NCBI RefSeq assembly: GCF_029946515.1
Contig: NZ_JARZHH010000049.1
Span: 1 to 64,000, forward strand
Length of the DNA stretch: 64,000 nt
Source of the DNA: Polyangium sp. 6x1
GTDB lineage: Bacteria > Myxococcota_A > Polyangia > Polyangiales > Polyangiaceae
Direction: 5' to 3'
The translations under genes and the position numbers were made by a program. This document shows positions 12,541 to 21,783 of the stretch, one piece after another. How positions within the stretch are numbered: position 1 is the first letter of the stretch; every line of letters begins with the position of its first letter. Under the pieces are notes generated by a model. That model saw only the letters and a list, made by a program, of their open reading frames with translations, was not told the DNA's origin and made no database searches.

Positions 12541-14025
12541 ATGGCTTCCGAGCATCAGGCGCAAGGCGGCGCGGGCGTACAGACGCTCGAAGGCGGCAGC
12601 CTTCTCGACGACATCCTCTCGGAGACGAAGATGGCTCCGGGCGACGAGGGCTACGAGGTCGCCAAGCGCGGCGTCCAGGCCTTCATCGCGGAGCTCATCG
12701 CGCCGAAGCGCGAGGGCGAGAAGGTCGACAAGGCCCTCGTCGACGCGCTGATCGCCGAGATCGACGCGAAGCTGTCGCGCCAGATCGACGAGATCCTCCA
12801 CCACCCGACGTTCCAGAAGCTGGAGTCGGCGTGGCGCGGCCTGAAGTTCGTCGTGGACCGCACGGACTTCCGCGAGAACGTCAAGGTCGAGCTCTTGAAC
12901 TGCTCGAAGGAAGACCTGCTCGCCGATTTCGAGGACGCCCCCGAGGTGCCCAAGAGCGGCCTTTACAAGCTCGTCTACTCGGCGGAGTTCGGCCAGTTCG
13001 GCGGCCGTCCCTACGGCGCGATCATCGCGAACTACGAGTTTGGCCCCGGCCCGCAGGACATCAGCCTCCTGCAGAAGTGCGCCTCCGTCGCGACGATGTC
13101 GCACGCGCCCTTCATCGCCGCGGCCGGCCCGCAGTTCTTCGGCCTGAAGGACTACCTCAACCTGCCGAACCTGAAGGACCTCAAGGCGCTCTTCGAAGGC
13201 CCGCAGTACACGAAGTACAACGCCTTCCGCGAGACCGAGGACTCCCGCTACGTCGGCCTCGTGATGCCGCGCTTCCTCCTCCGCCTCCCCTACGGCGCGA
13301 ACACCGTGCCCGTGAAGGAGTTCAACTACGAGGAGAACGTCATCGGCCAGCACGATTCGTACTGCTGGGGCAACGCCGTCTTCGCGTTCGCGACGCGCCT
13401 GGCGGACAGCTTCGCCAAGTACCGCTGGTGCCCGAACATCATCGGCCCGCAGGCGGGCGGCTCGGTCGAGAACCTGCCGCTCCACCAGTACGAGGCGATG
13501 GGCGAGATCCAGACGAAGATCCCCACCGAGATCATGCTCACGGAGCGCCGCGAGTACGAGCTTTCGGAGGAGGGCTTCATCGGCCTCACCTACCGCAAGG
13601 ACTCGGACAACGCGTGCTTCTTCTCGGCGAACAGCGTGCAGAAGCCGAAGTACTTCGGCCAGAGCGAGGAGGGCCGCGCCGCCGAGCTCAACTATCGCCT
13701 CGGCACGCAGCTCCCGTACATGTTCATCATGGCCCGCATTGCGCACTACCTGAAGGTGCTGCAGCGCGAGCAGATCGGTACGTGGAAGGAGCGCGCCGAT
13801 CTCGAGAAGGAGCTCAACGACTGGATCTCGCAGTTCGTCGCCGATCAGGACGTCGTCTCGGCGAGCATCCGCGGCCGTCGTCCCCTCCGCAAGGCGCGTA
13901 TCATCGTGACCGAGGTCGAGGGCAACGCTGGCTGGTACAAGGTCGACATGCAGGTGCGCCCGCACTTCAAGTACATGGGCGCATTCTTCACGTTGAGCCT
14001 CGTCGGCAAGCTCGACAAGGAATGA
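12541..14025 (+). CDS. tssC: T6SS sheath large subunit TssC (VipB)
   Basis: Large sheath subunit. The 494-residue product matches the TssC family throughout, including HPTFQKLESAWRGLKFVVDR (about residues 89-108), SRYVGLVMPRFLLRLPYG and YRWCPNIIGPQAGG. The C-terminal handshake region ends in FTLSLVGKLDK. Codon use matches its neighbours. It follows tssB by 3 nt and is closed by a clear terminator at 14054. A second, divergent TssC-like module lies immediately downstream on the opposite strand (14217-16133). Confidence 0.97.
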   Translation: MASEHQAQGGAGVQTLEGGSLLDDILSETKMAPGDEGYEVAKRGVQAFIAELIAPKREGEKVDKALVDALIAEIDAKLSRQIDEILHHPTFQKLESAWRGLKFVVDRTDFRENVKVELLNCSKEDLLADFEDAPEVPKSGLYKLVYSAEFGQFGGRPYGAIIANYEFGPGPQDISLLQKCASVATMSHAPFIAAAGPQFFGLKDYLNLPNLKDLKALFEGPQYTKYNAFRETEDSRYVGLVMPRFLLRLPYGANTVPVKEFNYEENVIGQHDSYCWGNAVFAFATRLADSFAKYRWCPNIIGPQAGGSVENLPLHQYEAMGEIQTKIPTEIMLTERREYELSEEGFIGLTYRKDSDNACFFSANSVQKPKYFGQSEEGRAAELNYRLGTQLPYMFIMARIAHYLKVLQREQIGTWKERADLEKELNDWISQFVADQDVVSASIRGRRPLRKARIIVTEVEGNAGWYKVDMQVRPHFKYMGAFFTLSLVGKLDKE

Positions 14026-14053
14026 GCCGTTTCGGCTGATCCCGACAAACGCC

Positions 14054-14090
14054 GAAGGCCGGCCCGAAAGAGCCGGCCTTCGTGCTTTTG
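14054..14090 (+). terminator. Intrinsic-type terminator after tssC
   Basis: Perfect 10-bp hairpin GAAGGCCGGC (14054-14063) and GCCGGCCTTC (14072-14081) with an 8-nt loop, followed by GTGCTTTTG. It lies 28 nt after the tssC stop, in the convergent gap. Confidence 0.75.
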
Positions 14091-14110
14091 TGCTCTGCTC
14101 ACCGCCCTTG

Positions 14111-14214
14111 GCAAAGGCCGCATCGCGGCCTTTGCACCAAAGGTCCAGGGCTGGCCCTGGTCCGGGCCTTTGGGCGGATAGCCCCCGCGGGGTCCGGGGC
14201 AGCGCCCCGGCGCC
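14111..14214 (-). repeat. Multi-hairpin 3' cassette, copy A
   Basis: Full copy on the minus strand, starting 2-3 nt after the stop of the TssBC-fusion gene. Read on the minus strand: hairpin 1 CCGGGGC/GCCCCGG (14194-14210); hairpin 2 GGGC/GCCC with loop TATCC (14172-14184); hairpin 3 CCAGGG/CCCTGG (14145-14160); hairpin 4 GCAAAGGCCGC/GCGGCCTTTGC with loop GAT (14111-14135). The segment from hairpin 3 to the base of hairpin 4 is identical to copy C at 23282, while the hairpin 4 arms differ and still pair. Confidence 0.8.
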
Positions 14215-14216
14215 GC

Positions 14217-16133
14217 CTAACCCACCAAGAATTCGAGCGAGAACTCCTCCAGCGCGACGCCGAGGAAGCGGCGCGGGCGGATCGTGACGGCGACGGCGGT
14301 GCCGTCCGAGGTCGCGTGTGCGTTCACCACGATCTCCACGCTGCCGGGCTTGGCGTCCTCGAAGAGCGCCCAGAGCGAGCGATCCACGAGCGATTTCGCC
14401 TCGGAGGGCGCGACGTTCCCGGGCAAACGGCCGGCGATGACGCGCAGGAACTGGACGACCCGGGCCACGAAGAGCTGATCGACCAAGGAGACCCGTTCGA
14501 GCCGCGCCTCGGGCTCCGTGGAGGCGCTGTCGTACGTGCGCTTGGGCGGCGGCACGTACGACGTCGGGGCGGCGAGCACGTAGATCGAGTCGCTGTTCGG
14601 GGCCGAAGCGAGCAGGAGCACGCCCGCCTTCGAGAGCTCGCGCTGCGAGTCTGTCGAGACGAACGCCTGCGTCGGGATCGCCACGACCTCGGCGTCGTCG
14701 ACTTGCCCACGCACCTCGTGGATCGTCAGGTTTCCGAGCGTGCCGCCGCTGCGGGCGCCCACGACGCGGCATGGCCAGCGCGTCTCGCGGAAGCTCGTCG
14801 TGATGAGCGCGCCCACGCCGTAGGCCGGCGCGATCCAGACCATCGCGCCCTCGTCCGCCGGCTCCTCCTTGACCACCATCTCCCGCACGCGCGAGGTCGC
14901 CTTGTCGTACGCGGCGCGCGCCAGGATGCCGTTCATCGCCATCGTCACCCAGCGCATCGCGGGCTTCTGCGCCGTGGACTGCCAGCGCACCTGATCCGGC
15001 GTGGAGAACAGGGCGATCTTGTTGTCGAGCCGTTCGAGATCGGCGAGCCGATCCAGGCCGAGGAGCGCGTGCGAGGCGTTCACCACGACGGGCACGGTCT
15101 GCGCTTCCGCGACGCGGGCGATCTCTTCGAGCTGGGCGAGCGTCGCGGAGGTGCCGGTGATCGTGACGTCCACGATCGCGCAGGAGACGGGGGGCTCGCC
15201 GCCAGCGCTCTGACGGGCCGCGCGCTCGAGCGCCATCGCCGCGAGCTCGGGCCGCGCGCAGACGACATCGATCTTGAGGCCCTTCGTCCCCTTCGAGCGA
15301 TCGACGAAGAGCTGGAGGCCACGCCAGGCCTCCTCCAGGCGGCGCACCTCGGGGTGCTGGAGGATCGCGCCGAGCTGCGCGCCGATGGCCTTCTCGACGC
15401 GCTGGATGGCCTCCTGCGGGCTGAAGCGGGCCGAGCTCGACTTGCCGGCGTTCGCGACGGCCGAAATGAGCGCGCCGAAGCGGGCGTCGGCGGCGGGGGC
15501 CTGCGGTCGCGAGGGCACGACGGGCGCGGGCGCGGACTCGGCGCGGCTCGGATCGGTCTCGACCATGTCGAGGATCGAGGCGACCGATGCCTCGGTCGCG
15601 GCCTGCGTGGGCGCGGAAAAACTCGCGGCGCGGGGCGCGCTGCCCGCCTCCGAGACGAGGCGGAGGACGTCACGCACGAAGGGCGAGGAGCTCCAGATCC
15701 GGTCGAGCTCGACGCGGGCCTGATCGCGATCGAGCGATCCGTCGCGGAGCTTCTCCAGCGTCAGCTTGCCGTCGAGGAGCGAGCGGAGGAGCGGGACCTC
15801 CGTGAGCAGCCCATCGGGCCGGAAGCTCTTGAGGCTGGTCGGCGCGAGATCGACGCGCGCGCGGTTGCCCTCGGCGAGCACGCTCGGCACCTCGATGGCG
15901 ACGCGCGGGCGCAGGCGCGTGAAGAGGTCGTCGAACGCGAGCGGATCGACCCGCACCGCGAGCTCGGGCGCGCTGGCGCCGGCGTTGTGCTCGTCGCGTG
16001 GCAAGAGATCCGCGACCACGAGCACGCGGAGCGGCAGGAGCGGCCCCTCGGTCTGCTCCAGTTGCTCGGGGGCCTCGTCGCCCACGTTGAAGTTCATCCC
16101 ACCCTTCATGAAACCCTTCGTTTCGGCGGCCAT
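14217..16133 (-). CDS. TssB-TssC fusion protein (T6SS sheath-like)
   Basis: 638-residue protein containing both sheath modules in one chain. Residues about 30-150 resemble TssB (LRVLVVADLLPRD, then LAPTSLKSFRPDGLL and VPLLRSLLD). After an Ala/Pro-rich linker (about 165-235), residues about 240-638 resemble TssC (LQHPEVRRLEEAWRGLQLFV, IAPAYGVGALITTSFRETRW). The TssC part is strongly diverged from the neighbouring tssC product and lacks its GPQAGG motif, having GARSGG instead. ATG 16133 is chosen; an in-frame extension to 16196 is possible but poorer. The gene is convergent with tssC, so it is expressed separately. It could be a sheath cap, an alternative sheath, or a decoy/regulator. Its role is unknown to me. 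Confidence 0.75.
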   Translation of the reverse strand: MAAETKGFMKGGMNFNVGDEAPEQLEQTEGPLLPLRVLVVADLLPRDEHNAGASAPELAVRVDPLAFDDLFTRLRPRVAIEVPSVLAEGNRARVDLAPTSLKSFRPDGLLTEVPLLRSLLDGKLTLEKLRDGSLDRDQARVELDRIWSSSPFVRDVLRLVSEAGSAPRAASFSAPTQAATEASVASILDMVETDPSRAESAPAPVVPSRPQAPAADARFGALISAVANAGKSSSARFSPQEAIQRVEKAIGAQLGAILQHPEVRRLEEAWRGLQLFVDRSKGTKGLKIDVVCARPELAAMALERAARQSAGGEPPVSCAIVDVTITGTSATLAQLEEIARVAEAQTVPVVVNASHALLGLDRLADLERLDNKIALFSTPDQVRWQSTAQKPAMRWVTMAMNGILARAAYDKATSRVREMVVKEEPADEGAMVWIAPAYGVGALITTSFRETRWPCRVVGARSGGTLGNLTIHEVRGQVDDAEVVAIPTQAFVSTDSQRELSKAGVLLLASAPNSDSIYVLAAPTSYVPPPKRTYDSASTEPEARLERVSLVDQLFVARVVQFLRVIAGRLPGNVAPSEAKSLVDRSLWALFEDAKPGSVEIVVNAHATSDGTAVAVTIRPRRFLGVALEEFSLEFLVG

Positions 16134-16212
16134 GGCCGAGGAGTGTAGGGGGGGAGCGCGCGCGGGAGAAGCGGCAATCGCGGCGTGTGAAATCACGGCC
16201 GCGCGGCTTTCT

Positions 16213-16239
16213 TTGACGTGGGCCGGGCCCTGCTAAGCT
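16213..16239 (+). promoter_or_regulatory. Possible promoter for hom
   Basis: TTGACG (16213-16218) and TAAGCT (16234-16239) with a 15-nt spacer, just before the hom ATG at 16248. The short spacer and near-absent leader make this tentative. Confidence 0.3.
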
Positions 16240-16247
16240 CGGCGCCC

Positions 16248-17594
16248 ATGCGTGGCCCTGCGAACCCCGAGGCGGCCTCCACGACCTCTCCGCGGCGCGG
16301 ATCGATCCGGCTCGGCCTGCTCGGGTGCGGCACCGTCGGCGGCGGCGTGCTCGAGCTCTGCGCGGCAAACGCGCGCTGGCTCGAAGGTCGGGTCGGCGCG
16401 CCGCTCGAAGTGCGCCGCGTGCTCGTGCGTGATCCCGGGAAAGAGCGCGTCGCGGCCTGTGATCCGCGCTGGATCACGACGCGCCCCGAGGACGTCGTCG
16501 ACGACCCGGAGATCGACGTGGTCGTCGAGGTGATGGGCGGCGAGGGGGCCGCGCTCGAGCTCGTGGAGCGCGCGATCGCGGCGGGCAAGGGCGTCGTCAC
16601 GGCGAACAAGCTGCTCTTGGCGAAGCACGGGCCGCGGCTCGTGGACCTCGCGATCGCGCGCGGGACCGATCTCGCGTTCGAGGGGGCCGTCGGCGGCGGC
16701 ATCCCCATCATCCGCACCCTGCGCGAGGCGTTCGCGAGCGACTGGGTCGAGCGGCTCGCGGGCATCGTCAACGGCACCTGCAATTACGTGCTCGGGCGCA
16801 TGCGCGAGGGCGGGCTCAGCCTCGACGAGGCGGTGCGCGAGGCCCAGGCGAAAGGCTACGCGGAGGCCGATCCCTCGCTCGATACAGGCGGCCACGACGC
16901 CGCGCACAAGCTCGCCGTGCTGGCGATGCTGGCGTTCGGCGCGAGGGTGCCGGCGAGCGCGCTGCACGTGGAGGGGATCGAGGGCATCGAGGAGCGAGAT
17001 CACCGCTACGCCGAGCGCTTCGGCTACGTGATCAAGCACCTCGCGATCGGCCGCGATTTCGGCGACGCGATCGAGCTCCGCGTGCACCCGACGCTCATCC
17101 CGAAGACGAGCGTGCTCGCGAACGTATCGGGCGTGCTGAACGCGATCCTGCTCGAAGGCCGCGCGCTCGGCCCGTGCATGCTCTACGGCCGCGGCGCCGG
17201 GGATCTGCCGACGGCCGTGAGCGTAGTGAGCGACATCCTCGACGTGGGGCGCTCGATCGTGGCCGGCGCATCGGGGCTGCTCACGCGGGGCATCGCGATG
17301 GAGCCGCGCCCGGTGAAACCACAGGCGGACGTCGAGACGCGGTATTACCTGCGTCTCTCGGCGCCGGAGCGGCCCGGGCTGATGGCGCGGATCGCAGGCG
17401 GGCTCGGGGAGCGCGGCGTGAGCCTGGAGCAGATGGTGCAATCCGAGCGCCCCGCGTCGCCGGGCGATCCCGTGGACATCGTGGTGATCACGCACGTGGC
17501 GCGAGAAGGAAACGTGACCGCCGCACTCGAACGAATGCACGGGGAGGGTCTCTTCGCCGCGCCGCCGCGCCTCTATCGCATCGAGGTCTCGTGA
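16248..17594 (+). CDS. hom: Homoserine dehydrogenase
   Basis: Reduces aspartate semialdehyde to homoserine for threonine, methionine and isoleucine synthesis. The 448-residue product has the nucleotide-binding motif GLLGCGTVGGGV near its start and the substrate-domain pattern VGGGIPIIRTLREAF followed by IVNGTCNYVLGRM. A C-terminal ACT domain (RYYLRLSAPERPGLMARIAG onward) suggests allosteric control by an amino acid, normally threonine. ATG 16248 places the Rossmann motif at the usual distance; GTG 16218 is an in-frame alternative. The stop overlaps the murI GTG start in GTGA, so the two are translationally coupled. Confidence 0.96.
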   Translation: MRGPANPEAASTTSPRRGSIRLGLLGCGTVGGGVLELCAANARWLEGRVGAPLEVRRVLVRDPGKERVAACDPRWITTRPEDVVDDPEIDVVVEVMGGEGAALELVERAIAAGKGVVTANKLLLAKHGPRLVDLAIARGTDLAFEGAVGGGIPIIRTLREAFASDWVERLAGIVNGTCNYVLGRMREGGLSLDEAVREAQAKGYAEADPSLDTGGHDAAHKLAVLAMLAFGARVPASALHVEGIEGIEERDHRYAERFGYVIKHLAIGRDFGDAIELRVHPTLIPKTSVLANVSGVLNAILLEGRALGPCMLYGRGAGDLPTAVSVVSDILDVGRSIVAGASGLLTRGIAMEPRPVKPQADVETRYYLRLSAPERPGLMARIAGGLGERGVSLEQMVQSERPASPGDPVDIVVITHVAREGNVTAALERMHGEGLFAAPPRLYRIEVS

Positions 17595-18418
17595 CGGGCT
17601 CGCACCTCGATCCCGACGCCCCGCTCGGCGTCTTCGACTCCGGCCTCGGCGGCTTGACCGTCGTACGCGCGCTCCGGGCGCGGTGCCCCGGGGAGGACAT
17701 CGTCTACCTCGGCGACACAGCGCGCGTGCCCTACGGAACGCGCTCCGCGGAGACCGTCGTGCGATACGCGCTCGGCTGCGCGCGCGTCCTCGTGAACCGC
17801 GGCGTAAAGGCGATCGTGGTCGCCTGCAACACCGTGAGCGCTGTCGCGCTCGACATGCTGCGCGTGGAGCTCGACCGCCCCGTGCTCGGCGTGATCGTGC
17901 CCGGCGCGCGCGCAGCCGTCGCAGCCGCAGAGGGCGGCGCAGTGGGCGTGCTCGGCACGACAGGGACAATCACCTCGGGCGCATATCCGCGCGCAGTCGC
18001 CTCGCTCTCGACGCGGACCGAGGTGTTCGGTCAACCCGCGCCGCTGCTCGTCTCGCTGGCAGAGGAAGGCTGGCTCGAAGGGGAAGTGCCGCGCCTCGTC
18101 TCCCAGCGTTACCTCGAGCCGCTGGTGCGCGCAGGCGCGCGCTGCGTGGTGCTCGGATGCACGCATTTCCCCCTGCTCCAGCAAGTCATCGAGGCCGAGG
18201 CCACCTCGCTCGCAGGCAGGCCGATCCCGATCGTGGACAGCGCATCCGCGACGGCAGACGACGTCTCGGCCTTCCTCACCGAGCGCGGGCAACGCACGAC
18301 ACGCACGGCGCGCGGCAAACTCGAGCTCTTCGTGACAGACCTCCCGAAGAGTTTTTCTACGGTCGCCGAGCGCTTCCTCGGCGAGCCGCTTGGTGACGTG
18401 CACCAGATCGATCTGTGA
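17591..18418 (+). CDS. murI: Glutamate racemase
   Basis: Interconverts L- and D-glutamate, supplying D-Glu for peptidoglycan. The GTG at 17591 overlaps the hom stop and gives a 275-residue protein starting just before the family motif GVFDSGLGGLTVVRAL. Both catalytic cysteines are present: VVACNTVSA (C79) and VLGCTHFPLL (C190). The conserved VPYGTRS is also present. Coupling of murI to homoserine dehydrogenase is not a standard operon; both draw on the amino-acid pool used for the cell wall, but a functional link is only an inference. A multi-hairpin cassette begins 5 nt after the stop. Confidence 0.96.
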   Translation: MTGSHLDPDAPLGVFDSGLGGLTVVRALRARCPGEDIVYLGDTARVPYGTRSAETVVRYALGCARVLVNRGVKAIVVACNTVSAVALDMLRVELDRPVLGVIVPGARAAVAAAEGGAVGVLGTTGTITSGAYPRAVASLSTRTEVFGQPAPLLVSLAEEGWLEGEVPRLVSQRYLEPLVRAGARCVVLGCTHFPLLQQVIEAEATSLAGRPIPIVDSASATADDVSAFLTERGQRTTRTARGKLELFVTDLPKSFSTVAERFLGEPLGDVHQIDL

Positions 18419-18423
18419 CGGGG

Positions 18424-18537
18424 AGCGCCGGGGTTTCACCCCGGACCCGACCAGGGGTTGTCCACCCCTGGACCCGGACCAGGCGCGGCCTGGACCGAAG
18501 GTCGATGAACTGCGCGATGCGCAGTTCATCGAACGGG
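18424..18537 (+). repeat. Multi-hairpin 3' cassette, copy B1
   Basis: Starts 5 nt after the murI stop, same orientation. Hairpins: CCGGGG/CCCCGG (18428-18444); CCAGGGGT/ACCCCTGG with loop TGTCC (18451-18471); CCAGGC/GCCTGG (18479-18493); GATGAACTGCGC/GCGCAGTTCATC with loop GAT (18504-18530). The first 60 nt (18424-18483) are identical to 23282-23341. Confidence 0.85.
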
Positions 18538-18560
18538 CCCGGTGGCCAGCCCGCTCGTGG

Positions 18561-18676
18561 TCTTGTCGGAAAAACCGCGCATTGCGCGGTTTTTCCGCCC
18601 CCGGTCCAGGCCGCGCTTGGTCCGGGGTGAAGGGGGCGGACAGCCCCCTTCTGGGGTGCGGGGCAAAGCCCCGCGC
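18561..18676 (-). repeat. Multi-hairpin 3' cassette, copy B2
   Basis: Minus-strand copy beginning about 8 nt after the aceA stop, facing copy B1. Read on the minus strand: GCGGGGC/GCCCCGC (18658-18674); GAAGGGGGC/GCCCCCTTC with loop TGTCC (18629-18651); an imperfect CCAAGC/GCCTGG stem (18606-18620); GGAAAAACCGCGC/GCGCGGTTTTTCC with loop AAT (18568-18596). Both variable stems differ from copy B1 yet pair perfectly. Confidence 0.8.
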
Positions 18677-18683
18677 ATCCCCT

Positions 18684-19970
18684 TCAGAACTGGTGAGCTT
18701 CGGTCGACTCGTTCAGCGCGAGTGTCGAGGCGAGGCCGCCCGAGACGACTTGCGCGACCTGATCGAAATAGCCCGTGCCCACTTCGCGCTGGTGGCGCGT
18801 TGCCGTGTAGCCGGCCTTTTCTGCGGCGAACTCGGCTTGCTGCAGCTCCGAGTAGGCGCTCATGCCGCGCACCTTGTACTCGCGGGCGAGCTCGTACATC
18901 CCGTGGTTCAGCGCGTGGAAGCCGGCCAGCGTGACGAACTGGAACTTGTAGCCCATGGCCCCGAGCTCGCGCTGGAACTTTGCGATCGTCAGATCGTCGA
19001 GGTTCTTCTTCCAGTTGAACGACGGCGAGCAGTTGTAGGCGAGCAGCTTGCCCGGGAATTTTGCGTGGACGCCCTCGGCGAATTTGCGCGCTTCTTCGAT
19101 GTCCGGCTTGCTCGTCTCGCACCAGAGCATGTCTGCGTACGGCGCGTAGGCGAGCGCGCGCGCGATCGCGGCGTCGAGGCCGCCCTTGAACTGGAAGAAA
19201 CCCTCGGGCGTGCGTTGCCCCGTGAGGAACGGGCGATCTCGTGGATCGACGTCGCTCGTCAGGAGCTTCGCGCTGTCGGCGTCCGTGCGGGCCACGAGGA
19301 GCGTCGGCACGCCCATCACGTCGGACGCGAGCCGCGCCGCCACGAGTGTCCGGACGAACTGGCTCGTCGGCACGAGCACCTTGCCGCCCATGTGGCCGCA
19401 CTTCTTCTCCGACGCGAGCTGGTCCTCGAAGTGCACGCCTGCGGCGCCCGCCTCGATCATCCCCTTCATCAGCTCGAATGCGTTCAGCGGGCCGCCGAAG
19501 CCGGCCTCTGCGTCGGCCACGATCGGCGCGAGCCAGTGCCGCTCCCGTTTGCCCTCGGCGTGATCGATCTGGTCGGCGCGGAGCAGGGCCTGGTTGATCC
19601 GGCGCACCACGCTCGGGACGCTGTTTGCCGGGTAGAGGCTCTGATCCGGGTACATCTCGCCTGCGAGGTTCGCGTCGGCCGCGACTTGCCAGCCGCTCAG
19701 GTAGATCGCCTTCAGGCCCGCGCGCACTTGCTGCATCGCCTGGTTGCCCGTCATGGCGCCGAGCGCCGCCACGTAGTCCTCGGTGTGCAGGAGCTCCCAG
19801 AGCCGCTGCGCGCCGAGCTTCGCGAGCGTGTGCTCGATGTGGAACGAGCCGCGCAGGCGCTCCACGTCGGCCTCCGTGTAGGGGCGCACGATGCCTTGAA
19901 AGCGGTTCGGCACGAGGCCGTCTTCAGCGACGGCGGACGGTCGAATGGGAAGCGGATACGCGACGGACAT
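18684..19970 (-). CDS. aceA: Isocitrate lyase
   Basis: Splits isocitrate into glyoxylate and succinate in the glyoxylate shunt. The 428-residue product carries the catalytic KKCGH motif (Cys at residue 191), [11 protein letters not shown] (about 91-101) and the substrate loop pattern [12 protein letters not shown]. The rbs (GAAGGAG) lies in the 22-nt gap after aceB, so the two genes form an aceB-aceA operon on the minus strand. The divergent regulator at 21836 is of a type known to control this pathway. Confidence 0.97.
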   Translation of the reverse strand: MSVAYPLPIRPSAVAEDGLVPNRFQGIVRPYTEADVERLRGSFHIEHTLAKLGAQRLWELLHTEDYVAALGAMTGNQAMQQVRAGLKAIYLSGWQVAADANLAGEMYPDQSLYPANSVPSVVRRINQALLRADQIDHAEGKRERHWLAPIVADAEAGFGGPLNAFELMKGMIEAGAAGVHFEDQLASEKKCGHMGGKVLVPTSQFVRTLVAARLASDVMGVPTLLVARTDADSAKLLTSDVDPRDRPFLTGQRTPEGFFQFKGGLDAAIARALAYAPYADMLWCETSKPDIEEARKFAEGVHAKFPGKLLAYNCSPSFNWKKNLDDLTIAKFQRELGAMGYKFQFVTLAGFHALNHGMYELAREYKVRGMSAYSELQQAEFAAEKAGYTATRHQREVGTGYFDQVAQVVSGGLASTLALNESTEAHQF

Positions 19971-19992
19971 GGCGACTCACTCCTTCAGCGGT

Positions 19993-21633
19993 TCATGCGG
20001 CGACGGGCGCCTTTTCGGTTTCCCCCGCCGACGTGGATGAAAGGGCGAGGAGACGTTCGTACGCGGGCAGCGTGAGGAACTCTTCGAGATCGTCCGAGGT
20101 GGTGAGCGTGGTGAAGAGCTCGCGGGCCTCCTCGAAGCGTCCGCGGGCGAACGCTTCGGGGCCGCGCTCCTCTGCGAGCTCTGCCATCGTCTCGTCGATC
20201 GTGCGGACGAGCCGCGCGCGATCGAGCGGCGTGCCCTCGACGGACACGCCGTGGTGCTGCCATTGCCAGACCTGCGCGCGACAGATCTCGGCCGTCGCGG
20301 CGTCCTCCATCAGATCGTAGAGCGGCACGCAGCCGACGCCGCGCAGCCATGCCTCGATGTAGAGCACGCCTACCTTGATGTTGTGCCGGAGGCCCGCCTC
20401 GGTGCGGGGGCCGTCGGGGACGCGCACGAGATCCTCGGCGTGGACGTCCACGTCCTCGCGCTTCACGTCGAGCTGGTTCGGTCCGTCCATGTGCGCGTCG
20501 AAGATCTGGCGCGCGATCGGCACGAGCCCCGGGTGGGCGACCCACGTCCCGTCGTGTCCTGCGTGGACTTCGCGGAGTTTGTCCGCTCGAACCTTGTCCA
20601 GGGCGGCGCGGCTGCGCGCCTCGTCGCCTTTGATCGGGATCTGCGCGGCCATTCCGCCCATCGCGTGGGCGCCGCGGCGGTGGCACGTCTTGACGACGAG
20701 GTCCGTGTAGGCCTTCAGGAACGGACGATCCATCGTGATGACGGCTCGGTCTGGCAGGATGAATGCCGGGTCTGCGCCGAGCTTTTTGATGAAGCTGAAG
20801 ATGTAGTCCCAGCGGCCGCAGTTCAGCCCGGCCGAGTGTTCGCGCAGCTCGTGGAGGATCTCGTCCATCTCGAACGCAGCGGGCAGCGTCTCGACGAGCA
20901 CGGTGGCGCGGATGGTGCCGGGCGGCAGATCGAGCTCGGCCTGCGCGCGCAGAAAGACGTCGTTCCAGAGGCGCGCTTCGAGGTGGCTCTCGAGCTTCGG
21001 CAGGTAGAAATAGGGGCGCTTTCCGCGCTCCACGAGGGCGCGGGCGTTGTGGAAGAAGTAAAAGCCGAAATCGAAGAGCGAGCCCGGAATGGGCCGGCCG
21101 TCCACGAGCACGTGGTTCTCCGGCAGGTGCAGGCCGCGCGGGCGAACGAAGAGGACGGCCGTGCGCTCGCCGAGCGTGTACGACTTGCCCGAGGTGGGAT
21201 CGACGTAGCCGATCGAGCCCCGCACGGCGTCGGCGAGATTTTTTTGCCCTTCGACGAGGTTCGCGAATGTCGGCGACGTCGCGTCCTCGAAGTCGGCCAT
21301 GAACACGTTCGCGCCGGAGTTCAGGGCATTGATGATCATCTTCCGGTCGACGGGGCCGGTGATCTCGACGCGTCGGTCCTGGATGTCGTCGGGGATGGCC
21401 GCGACGGACCAATCCGCGGCGCGCAGCTCGGCCGTCTCTTCGAGGAAATCGGGGCGCTCGCCGGCGAGGAAACGCGCGCGCCGCTCGGCTCGCCGGGCGA
21501 GGAGGGCGTCGATGCGCCCGCGAAACGCGCGCGTGAGGTCGACGACGAAGCGAAGCGCCTCGGGCGTGAGCACATCGCCCTGGGAGGGGGTTGTGGGGCC
21601 GAGGATAGCGACCTGCGAAGAGGTTCCGTGCAT
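19993..21633 (-). CDS. aceB: Malate synthase A
   Basis: Condenses glyoxylate with acetyl-CoA to malate, the second glyoxylate-shunt enzyme. The 546-residue length is right for the A isoform. The signature LNCGRWDYIFSFIKKL, the GSIGYVDPTSGKSYTLGERT region and the metal/substrate pattern VLVETLPAAFEMDEIL are present. It is the first gene of the aceBA unit. About 200 nt separate it from the divergent ScfR/RamB-type gene, containing a candidate operator. The C-terminal tail ends STSAGETEKAPVAA. Confidence 0.97.
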   Translation of the reverse strand: MHGTSSQVAILGPTTPSQGDVLTPEALRFVVDLTRAFRGRIDALLARRAERRARFLAGERPDFLEETAELRAADWSVAAIPDDIQDRRVEITGPVDRKMIINALNSGANVFMADFEDATSPTFANLVEGQKNLADAVRGSIGYVDPTSGKSYTLGERTAVLFVRPRGLHLPENHVLVDGRPIPGSLFDFGFYFFHNARALVERGKRPYFYLPKLESHLEARLWNDVFLRAQAELDLPPGTIRATVLVETLPAAFEMDEILHELREHSAGLNCGRWDYIFSFIKKLGADPAFILPDRAVITMDRPFLKAYTDLVVKTCHRRGAHAMGGMAAQIPIKGDEARSRAALDKVRADKLREVHAGHDGTWVAHPGLVPIARQIFDAHMDGPNQLDVKREDVDVHAEDLVRVPDGPRTEAGLRHNIKVGVLYIEAWLRGVGCVPLYDLMEDAATAEICRAQVWQWQHHGVSVEGTPLDRARLVRTIDETMAELAEERGPEAFARGRFEEARELFTTLTTSDDLEEFLTLPAYERLLALSSTSAGETEKAPVAA

Positions 21634-21765
21634 GGCTCAACGCTCCGCGTCCAACGCTGCGCGTCGTGACATACGAACTATTTGGTGTTCGCCGTCTGTC
21701 GTCAATGAACGAAACAAATTCAGGATGTTACGTATGTACGGCTCCAACGTTTTACTTGCAGTCAC

Positions 21766-21783
21766 GGTTGTAAAGGTTGTAAA
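21766..21783. promoter_or_regulatory. Tandem repeat, candidate operator between aceB and its regulator
   Basis: Two perfect head-to-tail copies of GGTTGTAAA (21766-21774 and 21775-21783) in the 202-nt divergent gap 21634-21835. A related TTTTACTTGCA lies just upstream (about 21750-21760), and GTAAAC recurs near 21805. T/A-rich GTAAA/TTTGC-like sites are typical targets of RamB/ScfR-type regulators, so this is a plausible binding site. The assignment is inference. Confidence 0.5.

Noticed and set aside
18504-18596. Palindromes taken as CRISPR repeats or attachment sites
   Set aside because: Stems differ in sequence, there are no regular spacers and no cas or integrase genes; the pattern fits the 3' hairpin cassettes.
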